From assembly GCA_019635795.1 (NCBI GenBank), contig JAHBYV010000019.1:1-64000 (forward strand): a DNA stretch of 64,000 nucleotides, in the 5' to 3' direction. The first letter of the stretch is position 1. Each line of letters opens with the position of its first letter. The position numbers and the translations under genes are program-made. The DNA comes from Rhizobiaceae bacterium. GTDB taxonomy: Bacteria > Pseudomonadota > Alphaproteobacteria > Rhizobiales > Rhizobiaceae. The notes beneath the pieces are model-generated. The model saw only the letters and a list, made by a program, of their open reading frames with translations, searched no databases and was not told the origin of the DNA. Shown one piece after another: positions 8,289-16,178 of the stretch.

Positions 8289-9915
8289 CTATGGGCTCGA
8301 CAAAGCGATGGAGTTGGCACAGATATACCCCCACGTCATATTGGGGCCAAGCGTCGTACCAGGCCCGACGGCCCAGGTCCCGAAGGGGTTTCCCATTGCA
8401 ACCCCAGCACAATAGAGACCGCCTATCACGCTCCCGTCCGATCGCAAGACACGACCTGCGGCATCCGTTCTAGGCCCGCCCTTGGTTGATACAATGGTTC
8501 GATTAAACCGAATCGCGACGAAAGGCTTCCTGTGGATAGGCTTCAGGCGAACCGCCTTCCCGCCGCCGATTACGATGCCGTGCGGTCCGGGATCTTCGCG
8601 ATGAAAATCTACGTCCACGCCGTCGCGGCAGAACTCGTTAAAGCGTGCTATCGTTCGCTGGAGTGTATCTTGAGGAAGTGAAGTAGCGTTCGCCAGTTGC
8701 GCTATGCTGTCTTCCTGCACGACCCATCCGGGATTGCGCGCCGAGAAGTATCGGATTATAGGGGATCCCCGCAGGAAATCGGCGTCACTGATCAGCCACG
8801 CAGGCAGATGCAGCGGACTGTTGGTGATCGGATCACGTTCATCAATGACTGCTCCAAGATTGAACCGATATTCGTTGGTGAACCGCTCTCCGTTGCGGTC
8901 GACGATAATTGCGTTTGCTTCACGATGAAAAAAATGGCTGATGCCGAAGGGCAGCATGTCGGGCCTTATAGGGATCCCTCCAGTAACGTTGGCTTGGTCC
9001 ATATGGACAAGAATCGCGCCAGCTTGGCTGGCGATTTTATGAGCATCGCCGTCGTTTCCGGGCGGACTGCCGAGTAAGTCGATAGGACCCGGGAAGTGCT
9101 TAGCCAGGAGTTCTTTGTCCCATTCGAAACCGCCAGAGGCGAGGACCACACCACGACGGGCAAATATCCTGCGACGCTGCCCATTCTGCTCGACTATCAG
9201 TCCCACGACGCGCCCCCCCACGAGAACAGGCTCTACGGCACGAACACCCAAACGAACCCGACAGTCATTATCAAGGCAACCTTTCAACAGACCGACGACA
9301 AGTGCGGTGCCCATGCCGCGCGCACCTGTCAGCCAGCGCAGGGCGACTAATGGCAGTTTGCGCAGCCCAGCTTTAAGCGGGTGCCGGCTGGGATCTAGCG
9401 CGAGAGCCTCCTGATAGGTGAAAAGATGGGACAAACTGGGCGGACGAATTGCAGCGGTGTAGGGACCCGCCAAGCTCCTCCGAATCGCCCCCGGCGAGAC
9501 CATTCTTCCACGTTGCATTCCTCCGCGGATTTCCGGAAAGGCGTCGGGTTGGTCTGTCAGAGAAAAGCGCAGCGGGGTCGTCTGCTCGACGAAGGACAGC
9601 ATGTTCGGCGCTTCCTCGACGAAGCACTTCCAGAGCGCGTCCTCAGTCTCGCGCCAACCCTCCGGCGCGACACCGCGGATATAGGAAACCCGGCCGCGAC
9701 TATCCATCCAATCCGGCAGCAGCAGCAACGTGGTTTGCGGGAACCCATATCCCAGCCGCCGATAACGCGGTAGTGCCGCCAACCATGTTGGAGCGTTCCA
9801 AAATAATGGTCGAAAAGCCGGTCGAGGATGCGCGAAGGGCTGCAACCAACCCAGCTGAACCGGAGCCTGCAACCAGCACGTCGCAGGTTTCCTCAGCTTC
9901 TATAGGTAAGTGCAT
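8289..9915 (-). pseudogene. FAD-dependent oxidoreductase (KstD/fumarate-reductase-like), broken by one-base frameshift
   Basis: The first 71 codons (9915 down to a TAG at 9700-9702) encode the dinucleotide motif VLVAGSGSAGLVAAL and GGTTALSAAGIW. The remaining ~470 residues, with DSRGRVSYIRG, RRGVVLASGGFEWD and a C-terminal GPGTTLGPNMTWGY, continue in another frame to 8289. Removing one G from GGATGGATAG (complement, about 9700-9709) joins them as GLD-DSRG, which fits the family. Intact members of this FAD_binding_2 family are about 550 residues and include 3-ketosteroid dehydrogenases, fumarate reductases and urocanate reductase, so dehydrogenation or enoate reduction is expected. The gene lies in the operon between the helical protein and the dehydrogenase. 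A sequencing error cannot be excluded. Confidence 0.75.
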
Positions 9916-9968
9916 CAATATACCCTGAGATAGGGCGCCCCCGCAATGACGAGAGCTCCTATTGACGA

Positions 9969-10538
9969 TCAGTTGTTCAGGATGCTGGCAGGAAGCTCGC
10001 CCTTCGCGATAAGCGCGCGAGTCTCGGCTTCTGTCTTGCGAGGGTAGTCCTCGCCGAGCTCCCAAGGGAATACGAGGAAGAACCAGCGATTGAGACGATG
10101 CATGTAGTTGAACCAACTCCACATCAGGTCGTTGAGTTCCTCCTTTGTATTGATCGTGTCAAAGCATTCGATGATGTCTTCGCAGAACTGCGAAAGTTTG
10201 GGGAGGTTCATCCACGGTGCAGGACACTGAGGCGGAGAAACGTCACCCATGAGATGCAGCATGTGAGCATTCACGTAGATCCATAGCTTCTTGCAATGCT
10301 CGACAGAGAAATCGGGATCGGCAATGGCACGCTGCATAGCCGGGTGCGCCGTCCACCAGCTCATCGCCTGCGTATCGGCAACCTGGAACACCAAGTTTGA
10401 CAGGTACTGTCCGTCGGTGCCGGCACCGCTTGGAAACACACCCAGCCGCGACATCTTCACCTCAACGGGTTCTTCCCACATAATACGATCTAGATCATCC
10501 TCGATCGCATCTTTTACTTCCTTCCAATTTTTTGCCAT
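9969..10538 (-). CDS. Helical protein, possible C-terminal-domain partner of a cucumopine-synthase-like enzyme
   Basis: This 189-residue, apparently all-helical protein is rich in Trp, Met and His (VADTQAMSWWTAHPAMQ, LWIYVNAHMLHLMGDVSPPQ, LMWSWFNYMHRLNRWFF). ATG 10538 is chosen over the longer frame because GAGGAAAAG precedes it, one base after the stop of the upstream gene, so the two are translationally coupled. I recall that cucumopine/mikimopine synthases consist of an N-terminal cyclophilin-like domain and a C-terminal helical bundle of about this size. The pair here has the same order and combined length (about 345 residues) split over two genes. The link is an inference from memory and architecture, not from an alignment. 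Confidence 0.55.
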   Translation of the reverse strand: MAKNWKEVKDAIEDDLDRIMWEEPVEVKMSRLGVFPSGAGTDGQYLSNLVFQVADTQAMSWWTAHPAMQRAIADPDFSVEHCKKLWIYVNAHMLHLMGDVSPPQCPAPWMNLPKLSQFCEDIIECFDTINTKEELNDLMWSWFNYMHRLNRWFFLVFPWELGEDYPRKTEAETRALIAKGELPASILNN

Positions 10539-10539
10539 T

Positions 10540-11013
10540 TTACTTTTCCTCTCGGGAAACGTTGATCGTGACGAGCTTGTGGGTCCGATATTGGGCATTC
10601 CAAACATGCCGGCCGGCTTCATAAAAATCCTTCAGGTACTCGTCAGGGACCCGTGCAAAGACTGGACCCTTGGCTGGGAGAGGCTCAGTATTGTCGTCGC
10701 CATAGGCGAAGGATATCTGCAAGCCGCCCGGATAAGCCAGCGAGCCGGGCTTAAGGTCGCAAAGAAAGAGCGGGCGACCGCCTTTGCCCATACGTGGGGT
10801 AGCTTGGGAGCCGAGCGCGACCGGGTGACGGGGTGGACGGGCCTGAGCGCTGTAAAAGTCGCCAGTAGATGTCGTGTGCCAAGGCCACATTTTCCAAGAA
10901 GTTTCGAGCGCTTCCCATACCTCTTTGCAAATTTCAGGCTCTTCGTCCTCGAGAAGAACAGCAGGAACCTTCTTATCGAAGCCTTCCCACTCAATTAATA
11001 TGCGTTTTACCAT
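10540..11013 (-). CDS. DUF3830-like cyclophilin-fold protein
   Basis: This 157-residue beta-rich protein has the features of the DUF3830/cyclophilin-like group: a beta-strand start (MVKRILIEWEGF), a central helix with E and W residues (CKEVWEALETSWKMW), and the PGSLAYPGG segment followed by FAYGD. GGAGAAAA sits just before ATG 11013. In opine synthases of the cucumopine/mikimopine type a domain of this fold forms the enzyme's N-terminal half (recalled knowledge), and it condenses histidine with 2-oxoglutarate. Here it lies between an ABC importer and the helical partner gene, so a lyase (reverse) or related ring-opening reaction on an imported compound is the attractive hypothesis. Family membership is moderately sure; the reaction is not. 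Confidence 0.6.
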   Translation of the reverse strand: MVKRILIEWEGFDKKVPAVLLEDEEPEICKEVWEALETSWKMWPWHTTSTGDFYSAQARPPRHPVALGSQATPRMGKGGRPLFLCDLKPGSLAYPGGLQISFAYGDDNTEPLPAKGPVFARVPDEYLKDFYEAGRHVWNAQYRTHKLVTINVSREEK

Positions 11014-11049
11014 TACTGTTTTCTCCTAGGTTAATTGATATCTCAAAGC

Positions 11050-11865
11050 TCAGTTTCCCGCATTCTGCGACAAAATTTTCTGCAAGCCCGCAATCCTGTC
11101 GATCACCACAATGGCGAAGATCGATAGGAAGATCACTGAACTCACGACTGCAGCGCTGACCGCGTCATACTGAAACTGTATATGGCTGTAGATTTGGATA
11201 GGTAGGGGCGTCCATTTGGAACTCGCCAAGAAAATCGAAATGGCGAAGTCATTCCATGAGATAATAAAGCAGATCATCATCGACGCTATGAAACCAGTCT
11301 TCAACACTGGAAGTGTGATTGAGAAGAAGCTTCGGATCAGGCTGGCTCCAGCATTCCTGGCGGCCTCCTCCAGCGATCGGTCGAAGATAGATAGACTAGC
11401 TGTCAGAATGCGAACAGCGAAAGGAATCACCATCATCACGTGCCCAATCAGAAGCGTAACAAAACCGCCCCCCAAACCAATATTCATGAGGAATACATAG
11501 AGCGCGAGGCCGATGATGGTTGTCGGAACGAGCAGCGGAGACATAACGAATACGTTGAGCGCGGCCTTACCACGGAAGTTGTGACGCACTAATGCGAGGG
11601 AGATAGGGAATGCGAGTGCATTAGCAAGCAGCGCAGAACCTATCCCGAGCATAAGGCTTACGAAGACTCCCCGTCGGAACTGCGTCATGCTCCAGGCTCT
11701 CTCATACCACTCCAAGGTGAATCCCTGCGGTGGGAGCAAGAAACCGGAACTGTTGAATGAGACAAAGATCGTGACCGCAATAGGAAAGAACAGAAAAAAC
11801 AAGAGCGCATAGGTTAGCGTATTTAACGAAGCGCGATAGAAAGTCTGGCGAATAGAGTTAGTCAT
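11050..11865 (-). CDS. ABC transporter permease, PotC-like
   Basis: This 271-residue membrane protein has about six hydrophobic helices and the permease loop (EEAARNAGASLIRSFFSITLPVL) that contacts the ATPase. It resembles the PotC/YdcV subunits of spermidine/putrescine-type importers (FFLFFPIAVTIFVSFNSSGFLLPPQG near the N-terminus). Its start overlaps the stop of the other permease by four bases (ATGA). It forms the membrane channel with that subunit in the cytoplasmic membrane. The substrate is set by the binding protein and is unknown. Confidence 0.88.
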   Translation of the reverse strand: MTNSIRQTFYRASLNTLTYALLFFLFFPIAVTIFVSFNSSGFLLPPQGFTLEWYERAWSMTQFRRGVFVSLMLGIGSALLANALAFPISLALVRHNFRGKAALNVFVMSPLLVPTTIIGLALYVFLMNIGLGGGFVTLLIGHVMMVIPFAVRILTASLSIFDRSLEEAARNAGASLIRSFFSITLPVLKTGFIASMMICFIISWNDFAISIFLASSKWTPLPIQIYSHIQFQYDAVSAAVVSSVIFLSIFAIVVIDRIAGLQKILSQNAGN

Positions 11866-12776
11866 ACTCCGAGCCTCCAGAGGAAGAACCGTTGCATCAA
11901 TCGGGAATAGATTACGAGGATTGCTGCGCTGATTGCGACCATGATGACGGAGATTGCAGCGGCGAAAGGCAAATTGCCGAGTTGCATGGCCTGCTTATAA
12001 ACGACTAGCCCGATCAAGTTCGTATTGGCGGAACCAACCATTAGCGGGATAGCAAAGGCCGAGAAATTGAGGGCGAACAGGACGAGGACACCTGCATTGA
12101 GACCCGGAAGGGTGAGTGGGAGGATAATACTAGCGAAAATGCGCCAACCGCCGGCTCCTGCGTTGGCAGCCGCCTCTAGGAGCGTCGGTTCAATACGCTC
12201 GAAATTATCGAGTAGGGTCATGACGACATATGGGATACCGACATATATCAGAAGAATATAGACAGCTGGCATCGCATAAAGAAGTCGTATAGGTGCATCG
12301 ACGAAGCCAAGCCAAATGATCAGACTATTGAACAGCCCGCCACCGCGCAGAATTACGATCCAGCCAAAGACGAGGCTGACGAGGCCTATAAGTAGCGGAG
12401 CGAGTACTAAGGTCTGAAGAATCTGCCGGCGTAGACCGGTTGCTCGTGCGACGTACATTGCGATCGGATAGGCAAGCAGCACTGTAATCGCTGTTGAGAC
12501 GATCGAGACAAAGACTGACAGCCACACGACATTTCGCAGATACCAGATGTCAGCGAGAAAACGCACGTACTGGTCTAGGACCCAAGCGGGCACCATGGTC
12601 GTCCCCTGAGCCGTCTCGTAAAAGCTAACGCGAACCACCCACAGCAAAGGAAGAATCATGAACAGCACAAGTACGAGGACGCCCGGGGCCACCATGAGAC
12701 TCACCAACAGGCCTGGGCGCCTGAGGTGGTGGGGAGGGGACGCTTGCCGTCCCTCGATCAAACTGTCGACACTCAT
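11862..12776 (-). CDS. ABC transporter permease, PotB-like
   Basis: This 304-residue inner-membrane permease starts with a hydrophilic cytoplasmic tail and then a strong first helix (LVSLMVAPGVLVLVLFMILPLLW). The ATPase-contact loop reads LLEAAANAGAGGWRIFASIILPLTLPG. It matches the PotB/YdcU class paired with PotC-like subunits. Four-base ATGA overlaps on both sides show that ATPase, PotB and PotC are made as one coupled block. Confidence 0.88.
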   Translation of the reverse strand: MSVDSLIEGRQASPPHHLRRPGLLVSLMVAPGVLVLVLFMILPLLWVVRVSFYETAQGTTMVPAWVLDQYVRFLADIWYLRNVVWLSVFVSIVSTAITVLLAYPIAMYVARATGLRRQILQTLVLAPLLIGLVSLVFGWIVILRGGGLFNSLIIWLGFVDAPIRLLYAMPAVYILLIYVGIPYVVMTLLDNFERIEPTLLEAAANAGAGGWRIFASIILPLTLPGLNAGVLVLFALNFSAFAIPLMVGSANTNLIGLVVYKQAMQLGNLPFAAAISVIMVAISAAILVIYSRLMQRFFLWRLGV

Positions 12777-13843
12777 TTGATCAACATCATGTTCTGCGCT
12801 GCAATGTGAAATGTGAGCCTGTCGCCAACTTCGATGGACATTGGATCAACGTCGTGCACCTGAATCAAAAGCTTCCTGCCTGTTTCGGTCGTCGCAGAGA
12901 CCTTGCGACTGGCGCCCAAATATTCGATGAAATCGACTGTGACCGGATGTGTGTTTAAACCCTTATCCTCTCCGCTTCGCAGCACGATCCACTCCGGACG
13001 GGTCATCAGACGCACAGTCCCTTCCGGAGTATTCTCCCTTCGAGTGATATGGAACTCGAGACCGTCATCAGCGATGAAAAACGACCGCGACGAGTCGACG
13101 TGGCGAAGCGTTCCGTTAAAGTAATTCACACCACCAACGAAAGATGCGACAAATTCATTTGGAGGGTTGCGGTAAATTTCTTCGGGCACTGCAAGGCTGG
13201 CAATCCGTCCGCGATCCATAACCGCCACGCGATCCGACATCGACAGGGCTTCTTCCTGATCATGCGTCACATAGACAGTGGTTATATTGAGTCGCCGCTG
13301 CAATTCCTTGAGTTCCTTTCTCATGTCTACTCGGAGCTTGCGGTCGAGATTGCTAAGCGGCTCGTCCATCAAGAGAACTGAACGACCTAGCGCTAGTGCC
13401 CGCGCGACGGCGACACGCTGTTGCTGTCCACCGCTTAACTGTCGTGGAAAACGGGATTCTAAGCCCGACAACGCAGTAAGGGAGAGGGCGTCTCTGATAC
13501 GTTTGTCAATGTCGGCCCGGGAGAGGCCAGCCAACTTGGGACCGAAGCCGATATTCTCGGCTACGGTCATATGAGGCCACAATGCGTAGTTTTGGAAGAC
13601 GAAGCTGAGGTCCCGCTTATTGGGTGGTAGATAGGTGACCTCGACATCACCAATTTTAAGTGCACCGGAATCCGGCATGATAAATCCCGCGATCATCCTC
13701 AGCGTCGTGGTCTTCCCACAACCACTGGGGCCCAGGAAGGAAACGAATTCGCCGGGCTCCACGGTGAGAGACATGTCGCTGACGGCAACAAAATCTCCGT
13801 AGCGTTTAGATATTCCGTTTAGAGAGATTTTCTTGCCAGTCAC
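12773..13843 (-). CDS. ABC transporter ATP-binding protein, PotA-like
   Basis: This 356-residue ATPase has Walker A GPSGCGKTT (about residues 38-46), signature LSGGQQQRVAVARAL, Walker B LLMDEPLSNLD and the switch His in VTHDQEEAL. A C-terminal TOBE-like regulatory domain follows (about 240-356). These are the hallmarks of PotA/FbpC-type ATPases energising polyamine-like or organic cation uptake. It follows the binding protein by about 56 bases and overlaps the next permease. Confidence 0.9.
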   Translation of the reverse strand: MTGKKISLNGISKRYGDFVAVSDMSLTVEPGEFVSFLGPSGCGKTTTLRMIAGFIMPDSGALKIGDVEVTYLPPNKRDLSFVFQNYALWPHMTVAENIGFGPKLAGLSRADIDKRIRDALSLTALSGLESRFPRQLSGGQQQRVAVARALALGRSVLLMDEPLSNLDRKLRVDMRKELKELQRRLNITTVYVTHDQEEALSMSDRVAVMDRGRIASLAVPEEIYRNPPNEFVASFVGGVNYFNGTLRHVDSSRSFFIADDGLEFHITRRENTPEGTVRLMTRPEWIVLRSGEDKGLNTHPVTVDFIEYLGASRKVSATTETGRKLLIQVHDVDPMSIEVGDRLTFHIAAQNMMLIK

Positions 13844-13899
13844 CGCGACACTGCCCTAGCTGAAGACAAACGAATTTAGGGATACGCAAACGCCATCGA

Positions 13900-14922
13900 C
13901 TACTGGTTGACCATGCGCATGTACTGTTCCTGCCATGCGCCGCGCACCTTGTTCAATTCAGTGAAGTCCACGAGCAACAAGTTGTCGAATGCTTCTCCTT
14001 GAACAAGCACGCCACGGAGCTTGAAGTCGTCGGGCAACTTTACATTCTTGTTAGTGGGCGCATATAGATTGTTGACCGCAAATGCGACTTGAGCGGTTTC
14101 ACCCAAAGCGAAGTCGATGAACTTTTGGGCGATTTCGGGTTGCTTAGTCGTGTTGATAATGCTCATGGCCGTGATAGTGGGAAAAGTTCCCTCCTTCGGA
14201 CGTGCGATCTTAATGTGGTCTAGTCCGCGATCCCAGAGATCCTTGATGCGGCCAGTCGTGAGTGGCCCCAGCCACGCCTCCTCCGTCTCAAACAGTGAAA
14301 CGAGTTGGCTTTCGGCATCGGTTTGCGCCACGGCATTTCCGCTGTTAACCAACTCCGCAAGGCGCTTCAGGCCCGGTTCGATATTCTCAAAACTGCCGCC
14401 GTGAGCATTTGCTTGTTGCACTGCCAGAAGCGCGGCAGCCTGACTTTCTATAGACCACATGCCAACGCGATTTCGGTACTTTTCATCCCACAGCACATCC
14501 CATGTAGTCGGCTCCTCGGTTACATACTTGCTGTTGTAAACGAGGGCATAGTCTCCGACATTGGCCCACACTATATTCGGTGAATGACGCGCGTTGTCAT
14601 AGAGACTGGCGAGGTTAGGAATGAGTTTTTCATCCAGTTTGAGAAGAAGTCCATCCTGTTCGGCTGCAGTAGTATGGATCATGGTGTTGGTCATGACATC
14701 GACCTCGCCGGCTCGCGCCTTGACGACAAAATCCTGAGATACACCTATAACCAAGTTAACCTTGCAGTTATGTAATTTCTCAAATTCAGGGATGATGGAT
14801 TCATATGTCCGTTGATAGTTGCCGCCCCAAGTTGAGACGTTAATGCTGCATTCTTGCGCAAATAGCGGCGCCGAAAACAGGGTGAAGACGCCTGCCCCGA
14901 TAGCTTTGTACCAGTACTTCAT
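13900..14922 (-). CDS. Periplasmic solute-binding protein of a PotD-like ABC importer
   Basis: This 340-residue protein has a signal peptide (MKYWYKAIGAGVFTLFSAPL, cleavage near FAQE) and a spermidine/putrescine-type binding fold (STWGGNYQRTYESIIPEFEKLH, later GMWSIESQAAALLAVQQ). ATG 14922 is chosen because GAGGAG precedes it at proper spacing; an upstream in-frame ATG at 14943 would add an MNEEILQ tail in front of the signal peptide. It is the first gene of the eight-gene leftward operon, so uptake is likely to be its main entry step. Ligands of related proteins are polyamines, amino-acid-like or opine-like molecules; the ligand here is not readable. Confidence 0.88.
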   Translation of the reverse strand: MKYWYKAIGAGVFTLFSAPLFAQECSINVSTWGGNYQRTYESIIPEFEKLHNCKVNLVIGVSQDFVVKARAGEVDVMTNTMIHTTAAEQDGLLLKLDEKLIPNLASLYDNARHSPNIVWANVGDYALVYNSKYVTEEPTTWDVLWDEKYRNRVGMWSIESQAAALLAVQQANAHGGSFENIEPGLKRLAELVNSGNAVAQTDAESQLVSLFETEEAWLGPLTTGRIKDLWDRGLDHIKIARPKEGTFPTITAMSIINTTKQPEIAQKFIDFALGETAQVAFAVNNLYAPTNKNVKLPDDFKLRGVLVQGEAFDNLLLVDFTELNKVRGAWQEQYMRMVNQ

Positions 14923-14979
14923 CTGAAGAATCTCCTCATTCAATCAGTTGTTCCGCTTACTCTGGCTTATGCGTTTTAT

Positions 14980-15022
14980 TGTATAGACATAAGAGCTAAC
15001 AGCTTTTAAGAAGGGCTGTCAA
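14980..15022 (-). promoter_or_regulatory. Operon promoter with HutC/GntR-type operator
   Basis: On the minus strand TTGACA (15022-15017), a 17-base spacer and TTAGCT (14999-14994) form a plausible sigma-70 promoter. Just downstream lies TGTATAGACA (14980-14989), nine of ten bases matching the TGTATATACA palindrome, with AT arms (TTAT on one side, TAAG on the other). It is about 58 bases before the binding-protein start. A repressor here would block initiation or early elongation of the import operon. Confidence 0.5.
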
Positions 15023-15175
15023 TTGCATTGTTAGCTGGTAGAGAGTTTAAAATGGATCGTACCGGCCGTGGACAATCGATGGCTCATCAATCGCAGTAGT
15101 TCTAAGCCAAGAACAGTTAGCCACTCCCAGGCAACCCTCCAACCGGGCGGTCCAAATTCAGGGTGGACCTAATGG

Positions 15176-15361
15176 TCAGAGATCAGCTGCTTCAGGGAGG
15201 ATTATCGTTAGGGTCCCGCGTCCCCGACTGCGACGCATGTGTTCAGCGTGCAACTCTTTCATCTCATCGCTTTCGGGATCCCCTACAACGATAAGCCATA
15301 GATCGTCCGCGCCTGCCTTCGCTTCGAGTTTTGCGACAGCCCGCTCGTATTTGTGGGTCAT
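15176..15361 (-). CDS. Small hypothetical protein of the phage-like module
   Basis: This 61-residue protein starts MTHKYERAVAKLEAKAGADD, with a predicted helix then a beta-rich LWLIVVGDPESDEM segment and a basic helix. No family is recognised. Its ATG overlaps the stop of the upstream gene as ATGA, which supports translation. It is the last gene of the module on this side. Confidence 0.6.
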   Translation of the reverse strand: MTHKYERAVAKLEAKAGADDLWLIVVGDPESDEMKELHAEHMRRSRGRGTLTIILPEAADL

Positions 15362-15567
15362 AGCCGCGCCTCCAAATTGCGGAGCCGTTCCTCGATTTGC
15401 TGTGTTTCAATGATCTGGCGCATTCCGAGTAGGATGCTTGCAAGGCGTGTTCCATCTGCAGGTGTAATGCTGCCATTCCGCGCGTCCCTATAAACTCTTG
15501 CAAGCTCGTTCAGGACGCCTGATAAATCGTTTAGAGGGCCAATCCGCCGTTTTAGTCTTGTACTCAA
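15358..15567 (-). CDS. Small helical hypothetical protein of the phage-like module
   Basis: This 69-residue helical protein appears to start at a TTG (15567-15565) with GGGAGAGG upstream; no ATG is available. The sequence (DLSGVLNELARVYRDARNG, then a C-terminal coiled-coil-like QIIETQQIEERLRNLEARL) resembles small phage or regulatory proteins often found near terminase or packaging genes, but no function can be given. It is coupled to the next gene by an ATGA overlap. Confidence 0.6.
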   Translation of the reverse strand: MSTRLKRRIGPLNDLSGVLNELARVYRDARNGSITPADGTRLASILLGMRQIIETQQIEERLRNLEARL

Positions 15568-15658
15568 CAGGTTAACCTCTCCCGAGTATGCATGAAAGCC
15601 TGAGTTAAGGACTCCATCCGCGCATCGCGTTGGGCCCCATAACGAATAGCGTCTCGAC

Positions 15659-15754
15659 TCACGCGTCTTGCTCTTCCGCCGTCATTTCAGCCCAACGCGC
15701 CTGGGATTCAGTCCTGCTTGAATGCCCGTTGTTATCGTTTGCTGCGACTTGCAT
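15659..15754 (-). CDS. Putative 31-residue protein
   Basis: A short frame starts with MQVAANDNNG at ATG 15754 and ends EMTAEEQDA before TGA at 15659-15661. GGGCGGGAG lies about eight bases upstream. The AANDN beginning is common among small alphaproteobacterial phage and conserved hypothetical proteins. The gene lies in the gap between two module genes and on their strand. Function is unknown, and it could be missed by length filters. Confidence 0.5.
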   Translation of the reverse strand: MQVAANDNNGHSSRTESQARWAEMTAEEQDA

Positions 15755-15797
15755 TCGAACGGCTCCCGCCCCTATTGGGGTTTTGTCGGAACCCGTT

Positions 15798-16178
15798 TTA
15801 GCCCGTCCGGACTCGCCAGTCCGGATCTTCCACAAACTCCCTCATTTCCGGAGCACTCTGCAGGAAACGCGCGACAAGGGCGCTCGAACGATCCCCCGCG
15901 CGAAAGCTCTCCAGAGCGGGCCAATCTTCATCTAGAATCATTCTCAAAGCAGGTGCGGAGATCGAGTATTTCCAAGCTCTCCAGCCCTCTCCCCGAAACT
16001 GACGTCCAATGCCAAACTTGTCAGCCCACCGTCTAACCGTCTCGTCACTCCGTCCAGCGATCCGCGCCGCCTCGCGGACGCTGATTGTCTCGCCAGGACG
16101 CATCGGAACGCAGCCGGGCATGACCGACGGCTCGGCAATCGAGACAAGAAGCGCTTGTTCGTCGGGCGTGAACGTCAT
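15798..16178 (-). CDS. HTH protein, probable DNA-binding regulator of the module
   Basis: This 126-residue protein contains a MerR/excisionase-like helix-turn-helix (ISVREAARIAGRSDETVRRWADKFGIG, two helices split by GRSD). The C-terminal half (SAPALRMILDEDWPALESF...) is helical and acidic. The start at 16178 is fixed by the ATGA overlap with the upstream Toprim-like gene; a longer start at 16196 is less likely. It may control replication or expression of the integrated element. Confidence 0.65.
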   Translation of the reverse strand: MTFTPDEQALLVSIAEPSVMPGCVPMRPGETISVREAARIAGRSDETVRRWADKFGIGRQFRGEGWRAWKYSISAPALRMILDEDWPALESFRAGDRSSALVARFLQSAPEMREFVEDPDWRVRTG

